DNA of 64,000 nt from Hydrogenophaga sp. PBL-H3 (GTDB taxonomy: Bacteria; Pseudomonadota; Gammaproteobacteria; Burkholderiales; Burkholderiaceae_C). Made by a program: the position numbers and the translations under genes. Below the pieces are notes generated by a model that did not search any database, was not told the DNA's origin, and was given only the letters and a program-made list of their open reading frames with translations. Below, one piece after another: positions 28,777-38,138 of the stretch. The first letter of the stretch is position 1; every line of letters starts with the position of its first letter. Location of the stretch: the NCBI RefSeq assembly GCF_010104355.1, contig NZ_CP044972.1, positions 3,038,001 to 3,102,000 of the forward strand. The letters run 5' to 3'.

Positions 28777-30087
28777 TCATTTCGCCACGCCCATCAAGGC
28801 GTCGGGAACTGCGGTAACGATCTGAGGAAACACCGTGATCAAGGCGATGCAGGCAACGAGACAGAAGAAGAAGGGAATAGCCGCCTTGGCAATCAAGGTA
28901 CTGTCCTTGCCAGTCATGTTCTGCAACACAAACAGGTTGAAGCCCACGGGTGGGGTTACCTCGGCAATCTCGACCAGCAGAATCACGAAGATGCCGAACC
29001 AGACCAGATCGAAACCCGCTTTCTGGATCATGGGCATCACCACCGCTGCGGTGAGCACGATCATGCTGATACCGTCCAGCGCCGTGCCCAACACCAGGTA
29101 CACCACCACCAGGCAAGCGATCAACGCGTAGGGTGAGAGATGCATGGCATCGACCCACTCGGCGAGTTCACGCGGAATACCGGTAAAGGCCATGGTCTTG
29201 GTCAAGAACGCCGCACCAGCAAGGATGAACATGATCATGCAGCTGGTGCGCGTCGCCCCTCCCAGACTCTCTGTGAAGTTGGTCCACGTGAGGGACCTGC
29301 TCCAGGCAGCCAGCGCCAATGCCCCCACCACGCCGTACGCGGCACACTCCGTCGCAGTTGCCCAGCCCGCCACAAGTGACCAGCAGATGAACACAATCAA
29401 CAAGGCACAGGGCACGAGATTGCGCGACAAATGGAGCTTCTCGCGGAAGGTGGTGACCTTCTCATGGGGGGGCATCTGGTCCTTGTTGCGCAGTGCCCAC
29501 CATGCGATATAGCCTGAAAACAAGCCCATGAGCAGCAGGCCAGGCAGGAAGCCCGCCAAGAAGATGCGGATGATCGATGCATCGGCTGCGACCGCATACA
29601 CGACCATGGTGATGGAAGGTGGAATCAGGATCCCCAACGTTCCCGCTGTGGCCAGCGAACCGATCGCGATGCTCTCGTTGTAGCCGCGCTTTTGCAACTC
29701 CGGGAGGGACACTTTGGCAATGGTCGCACACGTGGCCGCCGAAGACCCCGACACCGAACCGAAGATGCCGCAACCCAGGATGGTTGTGTGAAACAAGCGA
29801 CCCGGTACACGATTCAACCAGGGTGCCAGCCCCGAGAACATCTCTTCGCTGAGTTTGGTGCGAAACAGGATCTCACCCATCCAGATGAAGAGCGGCAAGG
29901 CGGCCAACTCCCAACTCGCTGTGCTCTCCCAGAACGCCGAGAAGAGATTGAGACCCGGCTGGCTGCTGGTGAAAAACGCCTGCCCCACCCAGCCGCAAAT
30001 GGCGAGAGTCATCGCGATCCACACACCACCAGACAGCAACAACAACATCAGGAACAGGAGAAATCCACCAATGGCAAGGATGTCCAT
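28777..30087 (-). CDS. TRAP transporter large permease (DctM)
   Basis: 436 aa, strongly hydrophobic, with about 12 membrane helices. Family motifs include LFIWMGEILFRT, GSVSGSSAATCATIAKV, LGILIPPSITMVVYAV and EITPPVGFN-like EVTPPVGFNLFVLQNMTG. It forms the ion-coupled channel with DctQ. It is clearly paralogous to the permease at 35190-36500: long stretches are identical. It follows dctQ by 12 nt. Confidence 0.93.
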   Translation of the reverse strand: MDILAIGGFLLFLMLLLLSGGVWIAMTLAICGWVGQAFFTSSQPGLNLFSAFWESTASWELAALPLFIWMGEILFRTKLSEEMFSGLAPWLNRVPGRLFHTTILGCGIFGSVSGSSAATCATIAKVSLPELQKRGYNESIAIGSLATAGTLGILIPPSITMVVYAVAADASIIRIFLAGFLPGLLLMGLFSGYIAWWALRNKDQMPPHEKVTTFREKLHLSRNLVPCALLIVFICWSLVAGWATATECAAYGVVGALALAAWSRSLTWTNFTESLGGATRTSCMIMFILAGAAFLTKTMAFTGIPRELAEWVDAMHLSPYALIACLVVVYLVLGTALDGISMIVLTAAVVMPMIQKAGFDLVWFGIFVILLVEIAEVTPPVGFNLFVLQNMTGKDSTLIAKAAIPFFFCLVACIALITVFPQIVTAVPDALMGVAK

Positions 30088-30099
30088 GGCTGCGCTCTT

Positions 30100-30690
30100 T
30101 CAAAGATCTGAAGAAAAATCGCCTTTGGCGTGGCGCTCTTGCACCAGTCGCACAAAGGTGGGTACGTGGCCACGGGCCACAATGACCAATTCATCAAGGA
30201 CCGCCACCAGAAACAGCAACGAACCCAACGCAAAGCTCATCTGGGGAATCCAGATCGGGACAGCCCACAAGCCCTGTGCAAGTTCGTTGAACTGCCAGCT
30301 CTCGTAGGTGAATCGACAGGCCCACCAGGCGAGATAGGCAACGGCGACTGCGGCCACCGCCAAGCACATGAACTCAAGCCGCTGACGGGTGGCAGGCGAC
30401 ACCTTCTCCAACACCAGGGTGACCCGCACAAAGTCGCCATGCTTGAACGCATGCGCCATGGTGAGAAAGGCCGCTGCCGCGCACAGCCACGCCACCACAT
30501 CGTTGATGGCCCCCGTCGGAAAGCCAAAGTGACGTCCCAACGTTTGCACGATCATCAGAACGCAGATCAACGCAACGCAGGTTGCACCCAGCGCCCCCGC
30601 CCATCGATAGGCGTTGTCCAGCGCGCGCCGCAGGATGGGCGTGCGGTTGGTGGCGTGCTGTCCGGTCTCGGCAACGGTACTTGAGTTCAT
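30100..30690 (-). CDS. TRAP transporter small permease (DctQ)
   Basis: 196 aa with four hydrophobic helices. WLCAAAAFLTMAHAFKHGDFVRV is the DctQ signature (shown in part: TMAHAFKHGDFVRV). IPIWIPQMSFALGSLLF is the last helix. It works with the DctM protein encoded next. The sequence resembles its paralogue at 34623-35189 throughout. Confidence 0.9.
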   Translation of the reverse strand: MNSSTVAETGQHATNRTPILRRALDNAYRWAGALGATCVALICVLMIVQTLGRHFGFPTGAINDVVAWLCAAAAFLTMAHAFKHGDFVRVTLVLEKVSPATRQRLEFMCLAVAAVAVAYLAWWACRFTYESWQFNELAQGLWAVPIWIPQMSFALGSLLFLVAVLDELVIVARGHVPTFVRLVQERHAKGDFSSDL

Positions 30691-30697
30691 GGCCGGA

Positions 30698-31666
30698 TCA
30701 CTTTTGCTGGTAAGCGTCGATCACGGCTTTGCCGTCCTCGCCGGCGAGCTTGATCCAGTCGGCTGTCATGCGTTCGCCAATGGTCTTGAGCTCTTTCTTG
30801 AGACCGTCAGCGGACGCATCGACCTTCATCCCCTTGTCCGTCAACTCTTTGATGTACTCACCATCTTTGCGTTCACTGGTGGCCCAACCGCGCTGCTCGG
30901 CAACCGCCGCCATCTGAAGCACAGCATCCTGGGTGGGTTTGTCAAGTCCATCAAACAATTTCTGGTTCACGACGACAGCGTTGCGCGGCAGCCAGGCGGC
31001 CACAGCGTAGAAGTGTTTGGCGCCTTCATAAAGCTTGCTGTCCACACCGCTGGCGCTGGAGGTCAGAAAATTGTCCACGCCGCCCGTCGCCAGCGCAGCC
31101 GGCAATTCAGCCAACTGGATGGTGACCGGCTGAGCGCCAACGGCGGTGGCGATGAATGACGTTGCAGGGTTGTATGCACGCATCTTGGTGCCCTTGAGGT
31201 CCTTGAGCGCGCTCACGGGCTTGGTGGAGTACAGACTTTGGGGTGGCCAGGCCACGGTGTAGAGCAGCTTCATGCCCTGCGCGTTCAGCGTCTTGACCAG
31301 CAAGGGACGCGAAGCAGCATCGAGGCGCCGCGATTCAACATAGCTGGTCGCGAGGAAGGGAATGGAGTCCACGCCGAAGACAGGCGCCTCATTGGACGCG
31401 CCCGAGAGAATGAACTCGCCTGCCGGTACCTGCGCCGACTGGACGGCACGCTTGATTTCATTGGCTTTGAACAAAGATGCATTCGGGTGCACCGTGATCT
31501 TGAGCTTGCCTGCGGTGGCCTTGTCGACGTCTTCCGCAAATTGCGCGAGGTTTTGCACCTGGAAGGTATTGGGCCCATAGCCTGACGGCAAATCCCATTT
31601 GGTGGTCTGAGCCGAAGCGGCGCCGGCGGCGGCGATCAAGGAAAGGCTGAACAACATCTTTTTCAT
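30698..31666 (-). CDS. TRAP transporter solute-binding protein (DctP), first copy in operon
   Basis: 322 aa from MKKMLFSLSLIAAAGAASA, a clear signal peptide. The mature part starts QTTKWDLPSGYGPNTFQVQN and contains KLKITVHPNASLFKANEI, the ligand loop DLKGTKMRAYNPAT, and VVNQKLFDGLDKPTQ. It is closer to the binding protein at 33651-34616 than to the one at 27743-28720. GGAG precedes the start, which lies 14 nt after the DUF1445 gene. Confidence 0.88.
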   Translation of the reverse strand: MKKMLFSLSLIAAAGAASAQTTKWDLPSGYGPNTFQVQNLAQFAEDVDKATAGKLKITVHPNASLFKANEIKRAVQSAQVPAGEFILSGASNEAPVFGVDSIPFLATSYVESRRLDAASRPLLVKTLNAQGMKLLYTVAWPPQSLYSTKPVSALKDLKGTKMRAYNPATSFIATAVGAQPVTIQLAELPAALATGGVDNFLTSSASGVDSKLYEGAKHFYAVAAWLPRNAVVVNQKLFDGLDKPTQDAVLQMAAVAEQRGWATSERKDGEYIKELTDKGMKVDASADGLKKELKTIGERMTADWIKLAGEDGKAVIDAYQQK

Positions 31667-31680
31667 CGTTGGCTCCTGGT

Positions 31681-32505
31681 TCAAAAACTAGCTAACTGGT
31701 GGTTGAGAAGGTCGGTGATCAGCATCGCACCTGGGGCGTGGGTGATGCAGAACGCGGGGCGGGCCTGCTGGATCGCGGCTTGCGGTGTGACGCCGCAAGC
31801 CCAGAACACAGGCAGCTCATCGGGCATCACGTCCACCGCATCGCCATAGTCGGGCCGCGAGAGGTCGTGAATGCCGATCTGGGACGGATCACCGATGTGC
31901 ACCGGTGCCCCGTGGACGCTGGGAAAGCGAGATGTCACCTGTACAGCCCGGATGGCGTCAGCAGCCTTCATGGGCCGCATGGACACCACGAGTGGGCCAC
32001 CGAAAAGTCCAGCCGCTTCGGTGGAAATGTTGGTTTGGTACATCGCAACGTTGCGCCCTTGCTCAACGTGGCGCAGCGGAAGCCCCGCCGCCAACAGCGC
32101 CTGCTCAAAGGAGAACGAGCAGCCGATCACAAAACTCACCAGGTCTTCGCGCCAGAGGTTCGTGATGTCTGTGGGCTCGTCGATCAGCTCGCCATGGCGC
32201 CAGACACGGTAGCGCGGCAGGTCAGAGCAAATGTCGATGTCAGAACCCAGCATCGGCACCCGACGATCGCCTGGCTCGGACACCGCCAGCAACGGGCAGG
32301 GCTTGGGATTGCGTTGACAGAAACGAAGGAAGTCGACAGCCAATGACTCTGGAAGGATGACCACATTGCCCTGCACGTGCTCGTCGGCCAGGCCGCTGGT
32401 ATGGGAGCTCCAACGACCCTGGCGGATGAGGCTACGCACATGCGAAGCGTTCTGCAGACCGTCTGGGCCGAACACATCCACTGCGTGTTGGGAAGCTGAA
32501 TCCAC
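31681..32505 (-). CDS. DUF1445 protein, D-glutamate cyclase / putative hydro-lyase family
   Basis: 274 aa. It matches DUF1445 (PF07286): [23 protein letters not shown] (seen as [11 protein letters not shown] and [16 protein letters not shown]), [27 protein letters not shown] and VSMRPM. The vertebrate member DGLUCY cyclises D-glutamate to 5-oxo-D-proline. Bacterial members are usually only called putative hydro-lyases. Here the gene heads an operon ending in 5-oxoprolinase, which supports a D-glutamate/5-oxoproline role. The start is GTG at 32503-32505 with AGGAG about 6 nt upstream. Confidence 0.82.
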   Translation of the reverse strand: MDSASQHAVDVFGPDGLQNASHVRSLIRQGRWSSHTSGLADEHVQGNVVILPESLAVDFLRFCQRNPKPCPLLAVSEPGDRRVPMLGSDIDICSDLPRYRVWRHGELIDEPTDITNLWREDLVSFVIGCSFSFEQALLAAGLPLRHVEQGRNVAMYQTNISTEAAGLFGGPLVVSMRPMKAADAIRAVQVTSRFPSVHGAPVHIGDPSQIGIHDLSRPDYGDAVDVMPDELPVFWACGVTPQAAIQQARPAFCITHAPGAMLITDLLNHQLASF

Positions 32506-32620
32506 CGCGTCTCCTGTTGCCGTTGCATGTCACCGTGATGACGATGGGCGGATTGTGGAGGGCGATCAGCGGGAGTTCAAACTCAAAATTTTTCGCTTAG
32601 CTAATCGATTTTGTCAATGC

Positions 32621-33556
32621 TCAGGAACGGGGCAGAACTCGCTTTATTGGTGCACGCCCAGCGTGTGTCTTGGTGCCAAACTGCGCATCAACGAAGGCCA
32701 GCGCGGACTGCACCACCGTCTCCACAGCGCTCGTTGTGGGATCTGTTCGATAGCTGGCGTGGATCGGCAGTGGCTGCAATGCGCTGTCGCATGCCAGTGG
32801 ACGCAGATCTGGATAGTTCTGCATGCGCTGCACCGCGTAGAGCGGCAGCGTGGCCACGCCAAAGCCGCCTTGTACCAGTTGCACCATGGCCGAGATCGAT
32901 GAGATGGTGTGCACCCGACCGGGCTCCACGCCCTCCTGTCGGAACAGGTCGATCAGCGCGACATGAGGATGCGATCCGCGTTGGAACGTCAACAGTTCCA
33001 GTTCAGCCAATTCGCTCAAGGCGTAGCGGCGCTTGCGATGCAATTGCGTGTGGCCCATGAACACCATTTCCATTGGCGGCAGCGTTCGACTGCGCACGCC
33101 ATCGGCTGCTGCGGGCAAGGCGGCAAACACGATGTCCTGTGTGCCGCGTTGCACCTGCTCCACGAGGATGGGTGTGGTTTCCACGGTGAGTTCAAGTGCC
33201 AGCGCTGGGTGGTCAGCGCGCAGTTTCTCGATCCACGGGATCAACCAGGAATGCAGCACCGATTCGATGGCGCGGATGCGCAGAGACACCGCCAGTGCCG
33301 CCCCCGACCCCATCTCGGCCTTCACCTCACGCTGCAGTTCCAGCAACCGCTGGGCATAGGTGAAGAAGCGCGTTCCAGCCACCGTCAGGCGAAACTGCTT
33401 GTCGCGCCTGTCCAGCAACAACACGCCCAGTTCCTCCTCCAGCGCTGCGATGCGACTGGACATGGCTGACTGCGTGAGAAACAACTTGTCGGCCGCACGC
33501 GTGACGCTTTTGAGCGAGGCTACCCAGTAAAACGCCTCAACAAATCGCAGGTTCAT
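32621..33556 (-). CDS. LysR-family regulator between the two TRAP groups
   Basis: 311 aa. The winged helix reads MNLRFVEAFYWVASLKSVTRAADKL with TQSAMSSRIAALEEELG as recognition region (shown in two parts). The effector domain follows. It is divergent from the plus-strand TRAP group and 115 nt upstream of, and co-oriented with, the DUF1445 operon, so it could control both. The inverted repeat at 33574-33601 is a candidate operator. Effector unknown. Confidence 0.88.
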   Translation of the reverse strand: MNLRFVEAFYWVASLKSVTRAADKLFLTQSAMSSRIAALEEELGVLLLDRRDKQFRLTVAGTRFFTYAQRLLELQREVKAEMGSGAALAVSLRIRAIESVLHSWLIPWIEKLRADHPALALELTVETTPILVEQVQRGTQDIVFAALPAAADGVRSRTLPPMEMVFMGHTQLHRKRRYALSELAELELLTFQRGSHPHVALIDLFRQEGVEPGRVHTISSISAMVQLVQGGFGVATLPLYAVQRMQNYPDLRPLACDSALQPLPIHASYRTDPTTSAVETVVQSALAFVDAQFGTKTHAGRAPIKRVLPRS

Positions 33557-33573
33557 GAAGTTGGCTCAGGGGG

Positions 33574-33601
33574 AAATACCCGAGCGACTGGCCCGGTATT
33601 T
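33574..33601. promoter_or_regulatory. Candidate LysR operator, inverted repeat
   Basis: AAATACC (33574-33580) and GGTATTT (33595-33601) form perfect 7-bp arms separated by 14 nt in the 94-nt gap between lysR and dctP. Symmetry and position fit a LysR recognition site with room for a second contact nearer dctP. Confidence 0.5.
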
Positions 33602-33650
33602 GCATTTATGCTGGTGATCCGATTCATCCATTCATTGTCCCGGAGAAATC

Positions 33651-34616
33651 ATGAAGCACCAATTTGGCATGCTTGTCGCCGCCCTGGTTCTGGGCACCGC
33701 AGCCCACGCGCAAACCAAATGGGACTTGCCTGCTGCCTACCCGGCCAGCAACTTCCACACCGTCAATTTGACGGCATTTGCCAACGACGTGGACAAGGCC
33801 ACCAGCGGCAAACTCAAGATCACGGTGCACCCCGGCGCGTCGCTGTTCAAGGCTCCCGAAATCAAGCGAGCAGTGCAGGGCGGACAGGCCCAGATCGGCG
33901 AGATCCTTCTCGCCAACTACCAGAACGAGTGGCAGATGTTCGGGGCCGATGGCCTGCCCTTCCTGGCCGACAGCTATGCCGAATCGATGAAGCTCTACAA
34001 GGCTCAGCGACCCATCATGGAGAAGAAGCTTGCGGAGCAAGGAATGATGTTGCTCTACGCCGTGGCCTGGCCGCCCCAGGGGCTTTACAGCAAGAAGCCG
34101 ATCAACAGCGCCGCCGACCTCAAGGGCAGCAAGTGGCGCGCCTACAGCCCTTCGACAGCGCGCATCGCCGACCTGGTCGGCGCCCAGCCCGTCACCGTGC
34201 AGGCTGCCGAGTTGTCGCAGGCGCTGGCCACCGGGGTGGTTGAAACCAACATGACTTCGGGCGCCACCGGTGTGGACAGCAAGCTCTACGAACACCTGTC
34301 TTACTACTACGACGTGCAGGCATGGCTGCCCAAGAACGCCGTGCTGGTGAACCGCAAGGCATTTGAAGCGCTGGACAAGCCGACGCAGGACGCCTTGCTC
34401 AAGGCTGGAGCCGATGCCGAAGCCCGCGGATGGGAAGCCTCACAAAAGGTCAACACCGACACCCTGGCCACGCTCAAGGCCCGCGGCATGAACATCCTGC
34501 CGCCATCACCTCAACTGAAAGCCGATCTCAAGGCGGTGGGCGACACGATGCTGAAGGAATGGCAGGATAAGGCCGGTGCCGAGGGCAAATCCCTCGTTGA
34601 CAGCCTCAACCGCTGA
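33651..34616 (+). CDS. TRAP transporter solute-binding protein (DctP)
   Basis: 321 aa. Signal peptide MKHQFGMLVAALVLGTAAHA, then QTKWDLPAAYPASNFHTVN, KLKITVHPGASLFKAPEI and DLKGSKWRAYSPST, where the arginine contacts a carboxylate in the family. It heads a compact dctPQM group on the plus strand. The mature protein strongly resembles that at 30698-31666, as expected for duplicated systems. CGGAGA precedes the ATG. Confidence 0.9.
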   Translation: MKHQFGMLVAALVLGTAAHAQTKWDLPAAYPASNFHTVNLTAFANDVDKATSGKLKITVHPGASLFKAPEIKRAVQGGQAQIGEILLANYQNEWQMFGADGLPFLADSYAESMKLYKAQRPIMEKKLAEQGMMLLYAVAWPPQGLYSKKPINSAADLKGSKWRAYSPSTARIADLVGAQPVTVQAAELSQALATGVVETNMTSGATGVDSKLYEHLSYYYDVQAWLPKNAVLVNRKAFEALDKPTQDALLKAGADAEARGWEASQKVNTDTLATLKARGMNILPPSPQLKADLKAVGDTMLKEWQDKAGAEGKSLVDSLNR

Positions 34617-34622
34617 CCCGGC

Positions 34623-35189
34623 ATGACCTCCGTCGACTCCCCGGCGCGCAGCCCCCTGCGGCGCGCGCTGGATGGCTTGTACGCGCTTGGCGGTGGCCTG
34701 GCCGCCCTGTGTGTGCTGGGCATCCTGATCCTGATGCTCTGGGCCTCCGCAGGGCGCCTGTTTGAGTGGCGGGTGTCGTGGGTGAACGATGTCGTGGCCT
34801 GGCTGTGCGCCGCCGCCGCGTTCCTCGGCATGGCCTACAGCTTTCGCAACGGTGACTTCGTGCGGGTCACCCTGGTGCTGGAATGGGCGAGCCCGGCCGT
34901 GCGCCGCTGGATGGAGGTGATCGCGCTGGCGGTGGCCACCGTGACGATTGCCTACCTGGGCTACTGGGCGGCCATGTTCACCTACGAAAGCTGGGCGTTC
35001 AACGACATCGCGGGCAACATGGTGGCCATTCCCATCTGGATCCCGCAGATGAGCTTCGTGGTGGGTTCGGCCATCCTGGTGATCGCGGCGCTCGACGAAT
35101 GCGTGGGCGTGCTGCGCGGCCAGCGGCCGACCTATGTGACCCGTGTCGAAGAGCGACACGCGCGCGGTGACTTTTCGGAGGAGCTCTGA
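34623..35189 (+). CDS. TRAP transporter small permease (DctQ)
   Basis: 188 aa, four hydrophobic helices; WLCAAAAFLGMAYSF and NGDFVRVTLVLEW are the family signature. It starts 6 nt after dctP and ends right before dctM (adjacent codons), so the group is one transcript. Paralogue of the minus-strand dctQ. Confidence 0.9.
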   Translation: MTSVDSPARSPLRRALDGLYALGGGLAALCVLGILILMLWASAGRLFEWRVSWVNDVVAWLCAAAAFLGMAYSFRNGDFVRVTLVLEWASPAVRRWMEVIALAVATVTIAYLGYWAAMFTYESWAFNDIAGNMVAIPIWIPQMSFVVGSAILVIAALDECVGVLRGQRPTYVTRVEERHARGDFSEEL

Positions 35190-36500
35190 ATGGGCCTGCT
35201 TGAAATCGGTGCCCTGCTGCTCTTCATCATGTTGCTCATGCTGGGCGGCGGCGTCTGGATCGCCATGACGCTGGCCATCGTCGGCTGGGTGGGTCAGGCC
35301 TTCTTCACCACCACGTTGCCGGGCAAGAACCTCTTCTCGGCATTCTGGGAGACCACGGCCAGCTGGGAACTGGCGGCCTTGCCGCTGTTCATCTGGATGG
35401 GCGAAGTGCTCTACCGCACCCGTTTGTCCGAGCAGATGTTCGATGGCCTGTCGCCGTGGCTCTCGCGCGTGCCCGGCCGCCTGATGCACACCACCGTGCT
35501 GGGCTGCGGCATCTTCGGCTCGGTCTCGGGCTCCTCCGCCGCCACCTGCGCCACCATCGCCAAGGTCGCGCTGCCGGAGCTGGAGAAGCGCGGGTACGAC
35601 CGCAACCTCGCCTTGGGATCACTCGCCGCCGCCGGTGGTCTGGGCATCCTGATTCCACCGTCGATCACCATGGTGGTCTACGCCGTGGCCGCCGACGCCA
35701 GCGTGATCCGCCTTTTCCTGGCTGGCTTCCTGCCGGGCTTTCTGTTGATGGGATTGTTTTCGGGCTACATCGTGTGGTGGAGCCTGCGCAATCCTGACAA
35801 GGTGCCGCCGCCCGAAGCGCCCACCACCTTCGCCGAGAAAATGCGACGCTCGGGCAGCCTCATTCCCTGCGGTCTGCTCATCGTCTTCATCGTCTGGGTG
35901 CTGGTCTCGGGCATCGCCACCGCCACTGAATGCGCGGCCTATGGCGTGCTGGGAGCATTGCTGATCGCTGCGGCCAGCAGGCAACTGACATGGCGCAACT
36001 TCTGGGAAGGCCTGACCGGCGCCACGCGGGTCAGCTGCATGATCATGTTCATCCTGGCGGGCGCAGCCTTTCTCACCAAGACCATGGCCTTCACCGGTAT
36101 TCCGCGCGAACTTGCCGAGATGGTGCAGGCTCTGAATCCCTCGCCCTACGGGCTGATCGCGGTGCTGGTGGTGGTGTATCTCGTGCTGGGTGCGGCGCTC
36201 GACGGCATCAGCATGATCGTGCTCACCAGCGCCGTGGTGCTGCCCATGGTCCAGCAGGCGGGCTTCGATCTGGTGTGGTTCGGCATCTTCATCATCATGC
36301 TGATCGAGATTGCCGAGATCACGCCGCCGGTGGGCTTCAACCTGTTCGTGCTGCAGAACATGACCGGCATCGACAGCAACCGCATCGCGCGCGTCACCTT
36401 GCCCTTCTTCGCCTGCATGATCCTGGCCATTGCGCTCATCACGCTGTTCCCCGGCATCGTCACCGTGCTGCCCAACCTGGTGATGGGCAAGGAGTTGTAG
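35190..36500 (+). CDS. TRAP transporter large permease (DctM)
   Basis: 436 aa, same length as the paralogue at 28777-30087 and alignable from end to end (LFIWMGEVLYRTRLSEQMF, GSVSGSSAATCATIAKVAL, ITPPVGFNLFVLQNMTG). About 12 membrane helices form the ion-driven translocator. A strong intrinsic terminator follows, closing the dctPQM unit. Confidence 0.93.
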   Translation: MGLLEIGALLLFIMLLMLGGGVWIAMTLAIVGWVGQAFFTTTLPGKNLFSAFWETTASWELAALPLFIWMGEVLYRTRLSEQMFDGLSPWLSRVPGRLMHTTVLGCGIFGSVSGSSAATCATIAKVALPELEKRGYDRNLALGSLAAAGGLGILIPPSITMVVYAVAADASVIRLFLAGFLPGFLLMGLFSGYIVWWSLRNPDKVPPPEAPTTFAEKMRRSGSLIPCGLLIVFIVWVLVSGIATATECAAYGVLGALLIAAASRQLTWRNFWEGLTGATRVSCMIMFILAGAAFLTKTMAFTGIPRELAEMVQALNPSPYGLIAVLVVVYLVLGAALDGISMIVLTSAVVLPMVQQAGFDLVWFGIFIIMLIEIAEITPPVGFNLFVLQNMTGIDSNRIARVTLPFFACMILAIALITLFPGIVTVLPNLVMGKEL

Positions 36501-36538
36501 CCGGAGGGCCAAGCCGCATCCTCTACACTGACACTTCC

Positions 36539-36569
36539 CCGCCGCCCTTGTGCGGCGGTTTGCTTTTTT
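36539..36569 (+). terminator. Intrinsic terminator after dctPQM
   Basis: CCGCCGC (36539-36545) pairs with GCGGCGG (36552-36558) around a 6-nt loop, followed by TTTGCTTTTTT. It lies 38 nt past the dctM stop and 12 nt before rdgC. Confidence 0.9.
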
Positions 36570-36581
36570 CAGAGGAATCCC

Positions 36582-37568
36582 GTGTTCAAGAATGTGACGA
36601 TCTACCGCATTGCCCCCGGCTGGACGGCAACGGTGGCAGACATGGAGGCCGCCCTCGACGCGGCCCGCTTCAAGCCCTGCGGTGCCACGCAGGACAAGTC
36701 GGTCGGCTGGGTCGAGCCGCGTGGCGAGGCCCATGGCCCGCTGGTGGAATCGGTCGCCGGCCAGCGCATCCTCAAACTACAGATCGAGACCAAGGGCGTG
36801 CCCGGCTCGGTGGTGAAAAAGAAGGCGCAGGAAGAGGCCGACCACATCGAGGCCACCACCGGCCGCAAGCCCGGCAAGAAGGAAACCAAGGCGCTGCGCG
36901 AAGACGCGCTGCTGGCCCTGCTCCCGCAGGCGTTTGCACGCCAGATGAACGTGTGGATCTGGCTCGACCTGGAGGCCGGCTGGCTCGTGACCGATGCCAG
37001 CAGCCAGGGCAAGATCGACGAGGTCGTGACCGCCCTGGTGCGCGCCTTCGACGGCCTGGTCATCACACTGCTGCAGACCGCCGTGACGCCGCAAACCGCC
37101 ATGACGCAATGGCTCTCGGCCACCACGCCCGACGAATGGCCGGGCGGCTTCGCGGTGGAGCGCGAGTGCGAACTGAAATCGGGCGACGAAGAAAAGTCGT
37201 CGGTGAAATTCACCCGCCACAACCTCGCCACCGACGAGGTGCGCCAGCACATCACCGAAGGCAAACTGCCCACGCGCCTGGCGCTGAGCTGGGAAGGCCG
37301 CATCGGCTTCGTGCTCACCGAGTCGCTGCAGTTGAAGAAGATCAACTTCCTCGAAGGTGTGTTCGACGGCCGCCCGGACGAAGGCGAGAACGGCTTTGAT
37401 GCAGACGTGGCCCTCTCCACTGGCGAACTGCAGAAGCTGTTACCCGAACTCGTCGAGGCGCTGGGCGGCGAGATGGCGTTCGGTGCCGCGCCCGCGGGCG
37501 ACGCACCCTCTGCAGCTCAGCCCGCTGCCGTGACTGCTGACGGAGACGACGAAGGCCCACCCTTCTGA
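36582..37568 (+). CDS. rdgC: Recombination-associated protein RdgC
   Basis: 328 aa. The start MFKNVTIYRI and SVGWVEPRGEAHGPLVE are RdgC hallmarks, as are RILKLQIETKGVPGSVV and the KFTRHNLATDEVRQHI region. RdgC forms a ring-shaped dimer that binds dsDNA and modulates RecA. Family members are about 300 aa; the extra C-terminal tail here is Ala/Pro-rich. The start codon is GTG at 36582 with AGAGGA upstream. Confidence 0.94.
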   Translation: MFKNVTIYRIAPGWTATVADMEAALDAARFKPCGATQDKSVGWVEPRGEAHGPLVESVAGQRILKLQIETKGVPGSVVKKKAQEEADHIEATTGRKPGKKETKALREDALLALLPQAFARQMNVWIWLDLEAGWLVTDASSQGKIDEVVTALVRAFDGLVITLLQTAVTPQTAMTQWLSATTPDEWPGGFAVERECELKSGDEEKSSVKFTRHNLATDEVRQHITEGKLPTRLALSWEGRIGFVLTESLQLKKINFLEGVFDGRPDEGENGFDADVALSTGELQKLLPELVEALGGEMAFGAAPAGDAPSAAQPAAVTADGDDEGPPF

Positions 37569-37577
37569 CCTGCATCT

Positions 37578-37649
37578 CCGTTCGGGCTGAGCCTGTCGAA
37601 GCCCCACCACGAAACCTCGCGAGCCCTTCGACAAGCTCAGGGCGAACGG
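37578..37649. repeat. REP-like inverted repeat, copy 1
   Basis: Left arm starts CCGTTCGGGCTGAGCCTGTC (26 nt in all, to 37603); the right arm is its imperfect inverse ending in GGGCGAACGG. The left arm is identical to that at 47658-47683. This motif is a widespread bacterial intergenic palindrome. It fills the rdgC-crcB gap. Confidence 0.85.
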
Positions 37650-37668
37650 CATGTCAGAAAGCCACGCC

Positions 37669-38043
37669 ATGAACACCCTGCCCAGCGTCATTGCCATCTG
37701 CCTGGGCGCCTGCGTGGGCGCGCTGGCGCGGTGGCGCCTGGGCCTGTGGCTCACGACACCCGGCTCGCTGCTGCCCTGGGGCACGCTGGCCGCCAACTGG
37801 ATCGGGGCCTACGCCATCGGGCTGTCGGTGGCGTTCTTCAACACCCAGCCGCAACTCGATCCGGTGTGGCGCCTGGCCATCATCACCGGTCTGCTGGGTG
37901 CACTCACCACCTTCTCCACCTTCTCGGCCGAGGTGGTGACGCTGCTGCAACAAGGCCGCGTCGTGATGGCCAGCGGGGTGGCCGGGCTGCACCTGATCGG
38001 CTCGCTGTTGCTCACCTGGTTGGGCCTCAAAACACTGGCCTGA
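37669..38043 (+). CDS. crcB: Fluoride ion channel CrcB/Fluc
   Basis: 124 aa with four hydrophobic helices. GACVGALARWRLGLWL, GTLAANWIGAYAIGLS and TGLLGALTTFSTFSAEVV are the family motifs; the last includes the TTFSTFS selectivity track. CrcB dimers export fluoride. An in-frame ATG at 37651 would add six residues. No fluoride riboswitch is visible upstream; the space is taken by the REP-like repeat. Confidence 0.92.
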   Translation: MNTLPSVIAICLGACVGALARWRLGLWLTTPGSLLPWGTLAANWIGAYAIGLSVAFFNTQPQLDPVWRLAIITGLLGALTTFSTFSAEVVTLLQQGRVVMASGVAGLHLIGSLLLTWLGLKTLA

Positions 38044-38138
38044 CGCTCAACCCCCCGCGATGCAGCAGGTGCGCCAGCGAACAGACACCGGCGCGCGACT
38101 CGGCCACATTGGTGCCCTTGCGAACCGCACCCACCGCC

